The notes: generated by a model not told the origin, from the sequence alone. A stretch of 12,228 bases of DNA from Streptosporangiaceae bacterium (GCA_030040475.1 JASHTQ010000244.1:1-12228); one strand, 5' to 3'. Positions 5,496 through 12,141 are shown, numbered from the stretch's first letter. Program-made: numbers and translations.

Positions 5496-5519
5496 CCTCC
5501 GTGCAGGGGTGCACGGAGG
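5496..5519 (+). promoter_or_regulatory. Perfect 10-bp hairpin in the NYN leader
   Basis: CCTCCGTGCA (5496-5505), a GGGG loop, and TGCACGGAGG (5510-5519) form a perfect stem-loop 44 bases before the start codon. No T tract follows, so a terminator is unlikely; an mRNA structure or a dimeric-protein operator (centre GTGCAGGGGTGCAC) is more plausible. Notably, the right arm carries GGAGG, which is also the ribosome-binding sequence just upstream of the start codon. Confidence 0.55.
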
Positions 5520-5563
5520 GAGTGGGTGCCTTGGGGTGCCCGGGGTCGTGAAGGAGGCCCGGG

Positions 5564-6064
5564 ATGCTCAGGACGATCGGCGGTGCGGGGAGTCCGCAGC
5601 GCGCAGGCGTACGGCACCGGTTCCCGGCGCGGCGGCTGCACCTGATCGATATCGAGAACCTGGTCGGTGCCCCGCTGCCGAGCCTCGGTCAGGTCCGCGA
5701 GACGCTCGGTCTCTACACGGGCCGCCTGGCATTCGACGCCATGGACCAGGTCGAGGTGGCCTCGAGTCACCTGGCATTGCTCAATGCCGCGCTCGGCTGG
5801 CCGAACGCCCATTACCGGATCCAGTCCGGCCCCGATGGCGCCGACCTGGCGCTGCTGGACGTGCTGCGGCACGAGAACGTCGACGGACGGTTCACCCACG
5901 TGGCGATCGGGTCCGGCGATCACCTGTTCGCCGAGGACGTGGCGCGCCTTGCCGCCCACGGCGTCTGGGTGACCGTGGTAAGCCGGCGGCGCGGCCTGTC
6001 ACCCTGGCTTGCCGAGGCAGCCAGTGAAGTGATCTTCCTCGACACCGTGGCCGAGGCTGCCTGA
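5564..6064 (+). CDS. NYN domain (PIN-like) ribonuclease candidate
   Basis: The 166-residue protein has the NYN/PIN-like fold signature: L-H-L-I-D-I-E-N-L-V-G gives Asp29 and Asn32, G-A-D-L-A-L gives Asp94, and V-A-I-G-S-G-D-H-L-F gives Asp119, the acidic residues that bind metal in these nucleases. A conserved D-x-x-N at the first strand and the G-S-G-D loop argue for an active RNase acting on structured RNA, though substrate and partners are unknown. GGAGG seven bases before the ATG makes the start secure; the first 24 residues are basic and outside the domain. It is transcribed alone, converging on the MazG-like gene with a 32-bp gap. Single NYN proteins can be housekeeping, toxin or defence effectors; nothing here decides between these. 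Confidence 0.85.
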   Translation: MLRTIGGAGSPQRAGVRHRFPARRLHLIDIENLVGAPLPSLGQVRETLGLYTGRLAFDAMDQVEVASSHLALLNAALGWPNAHYRIQSGPDGADLALLDVLRHENVDGRFTHVAIGSGDHLFAEDVARLAAHGVWVTVVSRRRGLSPWLAEAASEVIFLDTVAEAA

Positions 6065-6096
6065 TACCCGGCCAGGCGCCACCGCGACCCGCGTTC

Positions 6097-6417
6097 TCAC
6101 CCGGGATCGCCTGTCCCGGTGCCGTCCTTGACCAGAGCGCCGTTTGACAGCCGGCGGTACACGCGCGCGGCGTTCTTCGCTATCTTGGCCTCGATCTCGC
6201 CCTGCAGGTCGACGCCGGTCATCTCGGCCAGGCTGAGCAGGTAAATCGCGACGTCCGCGAGTTCCTCGCCCAGGTCCTCGCGCCCCTTGCGCCAGGCGTC
6301 GAAGGCCTCTGCCGCCTCCCCGTGCAGCAGGCAGAACTCCAGAGGCACGTCGGTCGTGTTAAAGCCCTTCGCGACCTTGTTCTCCCAGGCCAGCCGCTGC
6401 GCTGACTGGATATCCAT
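6097..6417 (-). CDS. MazG-like nucleotide pyrophosphohydrolase
   Basis: The 106-residue product fits a single MazG-like all-alpha NTP pyrophosphohydrolase domain. The metal-binding motifs are visible as E34-A-A-E37 and E52-L-A-D55 in C-L-L-H-G-E-A-A-E-A-F and G-E-E-L-A-D-V-A-I-Y-L-L. Such enzymes hydrolyse (d)NTPs to NMP and pyrophosphate, often clearing damaged or non-canonical nucleotides in the cytoplasm. The ATG at 6417 is preceded by AGGGAGGAA, a near-ideal ribosome-binding site; a longer upstream reading would run into the nitroreductase gene. It follows that gene by 16 bp on the same strand, so the two are probably co-transcribed. The C-terminal 20 residues look flexible. The substrate (dUTP-like, dCTP-like or oxidised nucleotide) is not readable. 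Confidence 0.88.
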   Translation of the reverse strand: MDIQSAQRLAWENKVAKGFNTTDVPLEFCLLHGEAAEAFDAWRKGREDLGEELADVAIYLLSLAEMTGVDLQGEIEAKIAKNAARVYRRLSNGALVKDGTGTGDPG

Positions 6418-6433
6418 GTTCCTCCCTGGCTGG

Positions 6434-7150
6434 CTACCAGCTCTCCCAGTGGACGCGCTGATGCCTGGGTATCCTCGGGCCTGGCTTGAATTCCGTACCG
6501 ATGGTATGGGCAACCGGGATCAGCGCGACCTGCATCACCGTCTCGTAGGGGATTCCGAGTACGGCGGCTGCTTCTCGCTCGTAGGCGAGGTGGAGACTTG
6601 TCCAGGCTGTGCCGAGGCCACGAGCACGGGCCGCAAGCATGAAACTCCATGTGGCCGGAAGAATCGAACCCCAGGTCACCGCCTGGTGCAGGAATGGCAT
6701 GTTCTCGGCGCGGCCTTCGATGCACGGCACGAGCAGTACCGGCACCTGGTCGAGATGCTCGGCCAGGTAGGCGGATGCGTCCATGACCCGCTGCTGACCG
6801 GGCGGAACCGACTGCGGGTCGTTCTCCCGTTTCGACTTCCGGTACAGCTCGGCCAGGGCCTTCTTGCGATCCGGCTCGGTGACCAGCACGAAGTGCCAGC
6901 CCTGGAGATTGCCGCCCGTGGGCGCCTGGACGGCCAGGTCGAGGCACTGTTCGATCAGTTCCGGTTCGACCGGGCGGTTCAGGTCGAGGCGCCTGCGGAC
7001 CGTCCGCGTGGTTGACAGCAGTACATCGGGGGTCAGGTCGCGTGGTGTCACCCCAGGCACATCGCCGTACTCGGCTCCGATATTCCTGCCGCTGACCGGC
7101 GAGCCCGCGACCGTTCGCGGCGGCGGAGACAGCACGTCCTCGCGCCGCAT
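6434..7150 (-). CDS. Nitroreductase family FMN-dependent oxidoreductase
   Basis: The product (238 residues from the ATG at 7150) shows the nitroreductase fold: T-R-T-V-R-R-R-L-D-L-N-R-P-V, then L-A-V-Q-A-P-T-G-G-N-L-Q-G-W-H-F-V-L-V, the FMN-contacting segment, and later G-S-I-L-P-A-T-W-S-F-M-L-A-A-R-A-R-G-L-G-T-A-W-T. These enzymes use NAD(P)H and FMN to reduce nitro compounds, quinones or related substrates in the cytoplasm, usually as dimers. Family homology begins near residue 34; a GTG there (7051) would give the usual length of about 205 residues, but codon use upstream still looks coding, so the longer start is kept. Neither start has a good ribosome-binding site. It is the first gene of a two-gene unit with the MazG-like gene and divergent from the KAP gene. 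Confidence 0.88.
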   Translation of the reverse strand: MRREDVLSPPPRTVAGSPVSGRNIGAEYGDVPGVTPRDLTPDVLLSTTRTVRRRLDLNRPVEPELIEQCLDLAVQAPTGGNLQGWHFVLVTEPDRKKALAELYRKSKRENDPQSVPPGQQRVMDASAYLAEHLDQVPVLLVPCIEGRAENMPFLHQAVTWGSILPATWSFMLAARARGLGTAWTSLHLAYEREAAAVLGIPYETVMQVALIPVAHTIGTEFKPGPRIPRHQRVHWESW

Positions 7151-7217
7151 TCCGATCGGCTAACGGCGACAGGCGTCCGCCTTGTGGGTGCCAGGGAAGC
7201 AGATTTACTATCCGGGA

Positions 7218-9605
7218 ATGCCGGAGCAGCGTGCGCCCGGGCACGCCGGGGTCGCCACATCTCGCTGGGGAAACTCTCCCCAGGAGGCATTTGTCGGGAT
7301 TCTCAACAATGCCGGCAAGCACCAGACGGCCCCGCGGGGTCCGGTACGCCACCGGGGTTTCGTGGTCGTCGTGCGTAATATCCAGAGTCTCCAGGCAGTG
7401 CAACAGTGGTGCCTCCAGCAGACCTGGAACGATTGTCTCGCGGCGCGCTACCGAATCGACTCCGGGCCGGTCTTCGGCACCCTGTTCGCGGCGTTCGGCG
7501 AGGAGGCCGACGCTCTCCCCGGTCCGGTGAAAAACGGGAGCGTGCTCTACCAGCCGGACAGCGAGTGGCCGAAACAGATCAGGTCAGGACTCGCCAAGGA
7601 CCTGAGTGAGGCTTCCGGGCGCCTCGGCGATCAGGGAGAGCTGCCGGCGGAGACGCTGCTCGAGCCCCTCGGGAAAATGCTCGCCGAGAGTGCGGGGCTG
7701 CGCCTTGTCCTGCTCGCCGAGGTTTTCGGCGGCTCGGATCCAGCGGAGTGGGAGGACGCGAAGAAGGGGTTGTTCCCATTGCTGCCAGAACGCATGGGCC
7801 TCGTGCTCGCTGGCGCTCCCGACAGCTTCTGGCTGCCGGAGGACGACCCGCATTACATGGAGCTCGACCTTGACGGTATGGAGCCGCCGGGTGACGCGTA
7901 CGCCTACGCGTACCAGTTCGGGGCGCTGACCAGCGATCGCCCGAGCCCCGATGACCGGCTGGGTGTCCAGCGTTATGCCGACGCGCTGGCCCAGTTCGTA
8001 CTTCATCCGGGAACGACCGCTCTTACCGTCGCGATCCATGGCCCGTGGGGCAAGGGGAAATCCACCTTCATGCAACTCGTGCAGCAGTCGCTTGTGCAGC
8101 AGTCGTTCCTGCCCGAGCGGATCGCGGAAGTCCGTTTCGGTCCCGACGGACAGCCGTGGCGGCCGAACCAGCTCGGACGCCGTCCCTGGAAGCGCACGCT
8201 GCGGAGTGCACAGAAGCGTGTCGTGACGGTCCGGTTCAACGCGTGGCGATTCCAGGACTCAACGCAGATCTGGGCCGGGCTAGCGAGCGTGATCACGGCC
8301 AGGCTCGAGGCAGCGCTCCCACCGTGGCGCCGCCTGCTGATACCGATCTTGCAGGCATGGCGAACCCAGCGCGCTCGGCTGATCACCGAGCTGGTGCTGC
8401 CCGCTATAGTGGCGCTGCTCATCTTGGTCCTGGCCGCCCTCGGCATCCCGCCGCTGGTGAGCTGGCTCGACAGCCAGCTTGCCTCGAATTCCCTCGCTAA
8501 GCTGCTGGGTGCCGTCGTGCCTGCGGCCGGCGCGGCGATCGCCAGCTTCTGGATTGTCGCGTCACAGGCACGCCGGATGCTGCAACCCGTCAGTGAGCGT
8601 GTCCTGGCCTACATTCAGCGCCCGGACTATCGCGAGCAGATGGGCTATCAGAACCGGGTCCTCGACGACGTGCAGTTCGTGCGGCGCCGTCTTTGCGGCG
8701 ACGGGACCGAGCCTCGCATCTTCATCTTCATCGACGATCTGGACCGCTGTCCGACCGATACGATCATGGAGATCCTCCAGGCGATCAATCTCATTCTCGG
8801 CGAGAGCGACTTCTACGTCTTCCTCGGCATCGATACGGAGATGATCTACCGCGCCATCGACGCGCGGTACGCTGCCGACGGCCGACCGCTGCCGGGGAGG
8901 AGATTTGCCGAGACGTACCTCCAGAAGATCGTCCAGCTGCCGTTCTACCTGCCAGAAACGCCCGATTACCAGCGAGCGAGCTTTATTCGAGATCTGTTCA
9001 GCGAAGCCGCACGCAAAAGCCAATCAAGCAGAGCGGCCACTCCGGACGGCCTTCCAGGCACCACCGGTTCCCCCGATATGCCGTCCGCCGCCAGTGCGAA
9101 CCCCTTGCTTTTCCGGTGGGACCAGCGGGCACTGCGTGATCCGGAGGTCGCGCCGCCGACGCCGGTGCAAGATACGCCGTTCGAGCTTGAGGCCTTCCTC
9201 GATTTCCTGCCCTACCTGCGGGATAACCCTCGTGAGGTCAAGCGACTCGTGAACATCCACCGATTCGTGAAGATCATCCTCCAGGGACAAGGGCGGCCTG
9301 TGCCGGAGGAGGCCCAGCGGAAGCTCGTCAAGTGGCTCATCTTCTGTGACCGGTGGCCCGATCTCGTCGACGACGCGCTTAACTACGCGCGCGACAATCC
9401 GGGCAGCCTGAGCCCCATTGCCGATTTCGGGAAGGCCGGTGCCGTGACGGAAAAGTTCGCCGACAACGCTGGCCCAGAGGACATCCTGACGGCCGATGAC
9501 CTCGCACCGCACGGCCCGCTGGCACTGGCAGCCTCGATATCAAGCCTCATCGCCTGGCACGACACCAGCCGGCCAAGGCGGGGCCGGGCGGCCGCAACCC
9601 GGTGA
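7218..9605 (+). CDS. KAP family P-loop NTPase, membrane-anchored
   Basis: Numbering is from the ATG at 7218 (795 residues). The KAP NTPase domain is clear: Walker A G275-P-W-G-K-G-K-S-T283, the family F340-N-A-W-R-F345 motif, two hydrophobic segments inserted in the domain (about 392-412 and 429-450), Walker B I-F-I-F-I-D506-D-L-D-R, and N670-P-R-E-V-K-R in the helical C-terminal part. KAP proteins are NTPases tethered inside the membrane by such paired helices; the F-plasmid exclusion protein PifA is a known member. Residues 1-250 have no family I recognise. A Ser/Pro/Gly-rich linker lies at about 600-650. The start is uncertain: TTG 7182 and GTG 7362 or 7371 are in frame and no site has a strong ribosome-binding sequence. 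No partner gene is co-directional nearby. A defence role is inference from the family. Confidence 0.9.
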   Translation: MPEQRAPGHAGVATSRWGNSPQEAFVGILNNAGKHQTAPRGPVRHRGFVVVVRNIQSLQAVQQWCLQQTWNDCLAARYRIDSGPVFGTLFAAFGEEADALPGPVKNGSVLYQPDSEWPKQIRSGLAKDLSEASGRLGDQGELPAETLLEPLGKMLAESAGLRLVLLAEVFGGSDPAEWEDAKKGLFPLLPERMGLVLAGAPDSFWLPEDDPHYMELDLDGMEPPGDAYAYAYQFGALTSDRPSPDDRLGVQRYADALAQFVLHPGTTALTVAIHGPWGKGKSTFMQLVQQSLVQQSFLPERIAEVRFGPDGQPWRPNQLGRRPWKRTLRSAQKRVVTVRFNAWRFQDSTQIWAGLASVITARLEAALPPWRRLLIPILQAWRTQRARLITELVLPAIVALLILVLAALGIPPLVSWLDSQLASNSLAKLLGAVVPAAGAAIASFWIVASQARRMLQPVSERVLAYIQRPDYREQMGYQNRVLDDVQFVRRRLCGDGTEPRIFIFIDDLDRCPTDTIMEILQAINLILGESDFYVFLGIDTEMIYRAIDARYAADGRPLPGRRFAETYLQKIVQLPFYLPETPDYQRASFIRDLFSEAARKSQSSRAATPDGLPGTTGSPDMPSAASANPLLFRWDQRALRDPEVAPPTPVQDTPFELEAFLDFLPYLRDNPREVKRLVNIHRFVKIILQGQGRPVPEEAQRKLVKWLIFCDRWPDLVDDALNYARDNPGSLSPIADFGKAGAVTEKFADNAGPEDILTADDLAPHGPLALAASISSLIAWHDTSRPRRGRAAATR

Positions 9606-9675
9606 ACTGAGCGCGGCGCCTTCCGGGGCCAGACGGCCGCGCACGAGATCCGTCGCCGGGCACCTGCCGGGTAAC

Positions 9676-10041
9676 CTAGCCGAGCTTGAGCGGCACGTCC
9701 GCGTAAGGGTCGAGCGCGTAGGCGAGCGAGACACGGTGGTAGCCATCCGCGATATCGCCCTCCGCGACGAGAACGGGGGACAGCTTCTCCCCGGCAAGCA
9801 CCTTCTGCAGGTCTCTGAGCACGCCCGGGTCCGACAGCGGCAGCGGGTCGCGCTGGGTAGCCCGCAGGATGTCGTTGGCGCGGCGCTGGATGACCGGGAG
9901 CTTCTGCAGCTTCGCCGACATCTCCTTTGCCCGGCTCTCCCCGTAGCGGATGCTGAGGTAGCTGAAGGCAGCGGCGTAGTCGTGGTCGGCCACGTCCTTC
10001 CGCCACCGCAGATACTGGACGGCTCCTCCGGCAGTGGTCAT
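9676..10041 (-). CDS. Conserved actinobacterial small protein with ParB-like motif
   Basis: The 121-residue product starts at an ATG with AAGGACGA just upstream; a longer reading to 10116 is Arg/Gly-rich and unlikely. It contains Y-L-R-W-R-K-D-V-A-D-H-D-Y, a charged helical middle with R-R-A-N-D-I-L-R-A-T, and G-E-K-L-S-P-V-L-V followed by G-D-I-A-D-G-Y-H-R (residues 95-103). The P-V-L-V strand plus D-G-Y-H-R loop resembles the nucleotide-binding core of ParB/sulfiredoxin-like proteins, where G-x-H-R contacts phosphate. I recall similar proteins only as hypothetical actinobacterial proteins, so the function is unknown; the ParB-like relation is inference from one motif. It converges on the KAP gene with a 70-bp gap. 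Confidence 0.8.
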   Translation of the reverse strand: MTTAGGAVQYLRWRKDVADHDYAAAFSYLSIRYGESRAKEMSAKLQKLPVIQRRANDILRATQRDPLPLSDPGVLRDLQKVLAGEKLSPVLVAEGDIADGYHRVSLAYALDPYADVPLKLG

Positions 10042-10260
10042 TCGTCCTTGCCCTCCTCCCGTCCCGGGCCGTCGGACTCGCGGTACGCGTGCCTGCGCTG
10101 TTTCTGGTGCAAGCACGAGCCTGCCGACCGCCAGGGCACCATGGCCCCGGGAATGACGTTCTGTACCAGGGTCGTTCAGCTCACCTAACCTTACGGCCTG
10201 ATCTGTGCCAGAACTAGCTCACCACCACTGGCCTGGGTGCCTGCGCGGGGAACGCGGCGT
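10042..10260. other. Intergenic stretch with a short Cys-rich frame
   Basis: No secure gene. On the plus strand a frame ending at TAA 10186-10188 reads C-L-R-C-F-W-C-K-H-E with a further Cys 18 residues later (M-T-F-C-T-R-V-V), a possible zinc-binding pattern, but it has no good start codon or ribosome-binding site and may be a fragment. CTCACCTAACCTTA at about 10180-10193 resembles half an iron box. Confidence 0.35.
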
Positions 10261-11307
10261 TCACCCGGCCGGCGAGCGCCGATCCTCCAGCACGGTCCTC
10301 AGGGTGCGGCGTCCGACTTGCCGGAGTACCGGATTGTCTTCGGAGTGAGCCAGGAAGATGATCGCGAAGTTCAGCGCCCAGCCTCTGGCCCGCGCCCGCA
10401 GCGCATCGCCGAGCAACCCGCCTCCGCCGACCCGGCCGCCGCCTCCGCGGACCCGGCCGCCGTCGCCGACCCGGGCACCGACGGCCCGGCCGCGGCCGGC
10501 CGCCCGGTAGGCCGACCAGAAGCTGTCATGGCAGCCGGTCGGGAGCAGCATCCAGGCCACCGACAGATCGCCTGCCGGGTCACCCGCGGTGATATCGCCG
10601 AAGTCGATCACGCCGCTGACCTGGCCGTCGTCCACCAGGACGTTCGCCGGGTGCAGGTCCCCGTGCAGCCAGACAGGCGGCCCGTCATAGCCGGGGGCCG
10701 CGAGCGCCGCGTCCCACACGCGGAGCACCGCGTCCCTGTCGACGCGATCCTCGCCGGCCTGGCCGGTGAGCAGGGCGAGGTTGGCCGCGAAGTTGCCGGC
10801 GCGCTCGGCCAGCGGGACGCCGCGGAACGGGTTGGCCGGCGCGTCCGCCGGGGCAGGGACGTGCAGCGCGCCGAGGAACCCGCCGACGGCGACCGCGGCT
10901 CCCGCCGGGTCGAACGAATCGGCTCCCGCCGGGTCGAACGAATCGGCCTGCGCCGCGGGCACGCCCGGCAGGTAGGGAACCACGCTCCAGGAGTACGGGT
11001 AACCGTGCGCGGGCACCCCGGTTCGTTCTGGATAAGGAATCGGCAAGGGCAGACCAGGGGCAAGCCCGGGCAGCCAGCGCTGCTCATTCTTGATGATCTC
11101 CGCGCCAAGGGCGCGGCGCGGCAGCCGGACGACGAGTCCGTCCCCGACCCGGTACAGCTCGTTGTCCCAGCCGTTGGCGAGGAACTTCACGGGCAGGCGC
11201 GCGAGGTCGGGGTGCTGATCGGCGAGCAGCCGCCGCACCAGGTCCGCCGACACCTCGACGTCGGCGGCCGGCATCCGGTTCACAGCCACGACGTTCAATC
11301 CTGCCAT
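10261..11307 (-). CDS. Aminoglycoside phosphotransferase (APH) family kinase
   Basis: The 348-residue product has the APH/choline-kinase fold. The N-terminal lobe shows L-A-N-G-W-D-N-E-L-Y-R-V, V-V-R-L-P-R-R and E-N/K-N-E-Q-R-W-L-P; the catalytic Brenner-like motif is H215-G-D-L-H-P-A-N222, and the metal-binding I-D235-F-G-D238 follows. All catalytic residues seem present, so it is probably an active phosphotransferase using ATP; whether on aminoglycosides, macrolides or a cell metabolite is not readable. GAGGAG seven bases before the ATG at 11307 supports this start. Two in-frame tandem duplications alter it: a doubled eight-residue A-D-S-F-D-P-A-G unit (10897-10944) and a Gly/Arg-rich expansion (10420-10480) near the C-terminal helices. 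Either could affect folding. It follows the ABC remnant by 54 bp on the same strand. Confidence 0.88.
   Translation of the reverse strand: MAGLNVVAVNRMPAADVEVSADLVRRLLADQHPDLARLPVKFLANGWDNELYRVGDGLVVRLPRRALGAEIIKNEQRWLPGLAPGLPLPIPYPERTGVPAHGYPYSWSVVPYLPGVPAAQADSFDPAGADSFDPAGAAVAVGGFLGALHVPAPADAPANPFRGVPLAERAGNFAANLALLTGQAGEDRVDRDAVLRVWDAALAAPGYDGPPVWLHGDLHPANVLVDDGQVSGVIDFGDITAGDPAGDLSVAWMLLPTGCHDSFWSAYRAAGRGRAVGARVGDGGRVRGGGGRVGGGGLLGDALRARARGWALNFAIIFLAHSEDNPVLRQVGRRTLRTVLEDRRSPAG
10420..10461. repeat. 21-bp tandem repeat inside the APH gene
   Basis: Two 21-base units, 10420-10440 and 10441-10461, differ by a single base (GCCTCCGCCGACCC against GCCTCCGCGGACCC) and are followed by a degenerate third unit. 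On the minus strand they encode the Gly/Arg-rich stretch (R-V-R-G-G-G-G and R-V-G-G-G-G) between the substrate-binding part and the C-terminal helices. Confidence 0.85.
10897..10944. repeat. 24-bp perfect tandem duplication inside the APH gene
   Basis: The 24-base unit beginning GGCTCCCGCCGGGTCGAACG is present twice without a mismatch (10897-10920, 10921-10944). It duplicates eight residues in frame, in the linker before the A-A-V-A-V-G-G-F-L-G-A-L-H helix. The perfect identity suggests a recent event. Confidence 0.95.
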
Positions 11308-11361
11308 CGAGGGCTCCTCGTCATCGCCGCACCCGACCGGGCCTGAGCCCCTCGGCACGCC

Positions 11362-12009
11362 TCAACCAGGCTGCGCCTCCCGGCGACGCGCCGAACCGTC
11401 GGCCATCACGTCGCCGCCCTCGCAGCGCCACTGGACCCGGCCGCCCTCGAACTGCTCGTTGTCAAGCGCGGCGTAGAGCCCGCCCTCGCGCAGCAGGGCC
11501 TGATGGGACCCGGATTCAACGACCCGCCCGTCGTCGATGACGTTGATCGTGTCGGCGCTGACGATGGTGGACAGGCGGTGCGCGATCGCGATCGTGGTGC
11601 GGGAGCCCATCAGGGCGTCCAGGGCCTTCTGGACCTCCCGCCGGTAGCGGGCGACATCGCGCAGCTGGCTGCCGAACACCTTCGCCAGCAGCACCCCGGA
11701 CACCGACAGGGTCTCCTCGCTGATGGCGCTCATCGCCGCCAGCGTCTCCTGCGTCGAGCGCGACACCCGGCGGCGCCGCTCGCCGACGGTCCTGGCGAGC
11801 CAGAAGAACAGCCGCACGGTGATCACCGACACGATGGTCAGCTGCCAGCTGACGATGATCATGGCGACGATGCCGGACACGAACGTGACCACGTTGGCCA
11901 GGATCGTCGAGGCGGTCGTGGTCACCACCGACTCGACCCCGCCCACGTCGTTGGCCAGCCGGGATAGGTGATTGGCCATTGTGCTTAGTGGTGCCAGTGC
12001 GGTCGTCAC
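11362..12009 (-). pseudogene. ABC exporter (fused TMD-NBD) remnant with internal deletion
   Basis: The 215-codon frame begins, from a GTG with GGGGGAG upstream, with S-R-L-A-N-D-V-G-G-V-E-S-V-V, two membrane helices and the S-A-I-S-E-E-T-L-S-V-S-G-V-L-L-A-K-V-F-G segment, typical of the middle of ABC exporter membrane domains. At about residue 125 (nt 11634) it switches to Q-K-A-L-D-A-L-M and T-T-I-A-I-A-H144-R-L-S, the H-loop and C-terminal end of the nucleotide-binding domain, ending E-Q-F-E-G-G-R-V-Q-W-R-C-E-G-G. Walker A, Q-loop, signature L-S-G-G-Q and Walker B are all missing, as are the first membrane helices. Full-length relatives are about 600 residues, so well over half is lost while the frame stays open. 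It cannot hydrolyse ATP and is almost certainly non-functional as a transporter. Confidence 0.88.
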
Positions 12010-12035
12010 TCCGGCTCCCCCGTCGGCCCGTCCGG

Positions 12036-12091
12036 CCGCAACGATGTAAGCCTGTGGCGGTTGCAACCGCTACAGGCTTACATCGTTGCGG
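12036..12091. promoter_or_regulatory. 56-bp near-perfect palindrome upstream of the ABC remnant
   Basis: Two 28-base arms meet without a spacer at 12063/12064. The left arm starts CCGCAACGATGTAAGCCTGT and the right arm ends ACAGGCTTACATCGTTGCGG; only one position (12056 G against 12071 T) breaks the symmetry, and that is a G-U pair in RNA. The centre GCGGTTGCAACCGC is itself a perfect 14-bp palindrome. It ends 27 bases before the GTG of the ABC remnant, where an operator would be expected; the outer TGTAAGCCTGT/ACAGGCTTACA arms resemble paired half-sites for a dimeric repressor. It could also be the ends of a lost mobile element. Confidence 0.85.
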
Positions 12092-12141
12092 ACAGGCCCC
12101 ACAGCAGAGTGACTGCAGTGACGGATGACACCTGACGGGCG

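Larger units (their letters stand above)
5245..5563. other. Intergenic leader upstream of the NYN gene
   Basis: No gene is evident. The stretch holds a 16-bp tandem repeat (5396-5430) and a 10-bp perfect hairpin (5496-5519), then the strong GGAGG ribosome-binding site of the next gene. Open frames through it are low-complexity Arg/Gly/Pro readings without motifs. It looks like a long structured 5' leader. Confidence 0.5.

Noticed and set aside
5266..6027. A 253-codon frame covering the NYN leader and most of the NYN gene.
   Set aside because: The NYN frame has a strong ribosome-binding site and catalytic residues; this overlapping frame is Arg/Pro-rich noise.
6655..6690. On the minus strand GGGGTTCGATTC followed by a CCA-like stretch resembles a tRNA T-arm.
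   Set aside because: It lies inside the well-supported nitroreductase gene, and no matching acceptor stem, D-arm or anticodon arm can be found around it.
6219..7403. A long 394-codon minus-strand frame overlapping the nitroreductase and MazG-like genes.
   Set aside because: It is out of frame with two clear enzyme genes, is Arg/Pro-rich and has no motif; it is a shadow caused by high GC.
10180..10193. CTCACCTAACCTTA as an iron box before a metal-regulated gene.
   Set aside because: Only half of the 19-bp operator is matched, and no iron-related gene is adjacent.
10237..11346. A 369-codon plus-strand frame opposite the APH gene.
   Set aside because: It is antisense to a gene with complete catalytic motifs and has only low-complexity Arg/Pro/Gly/Val content.
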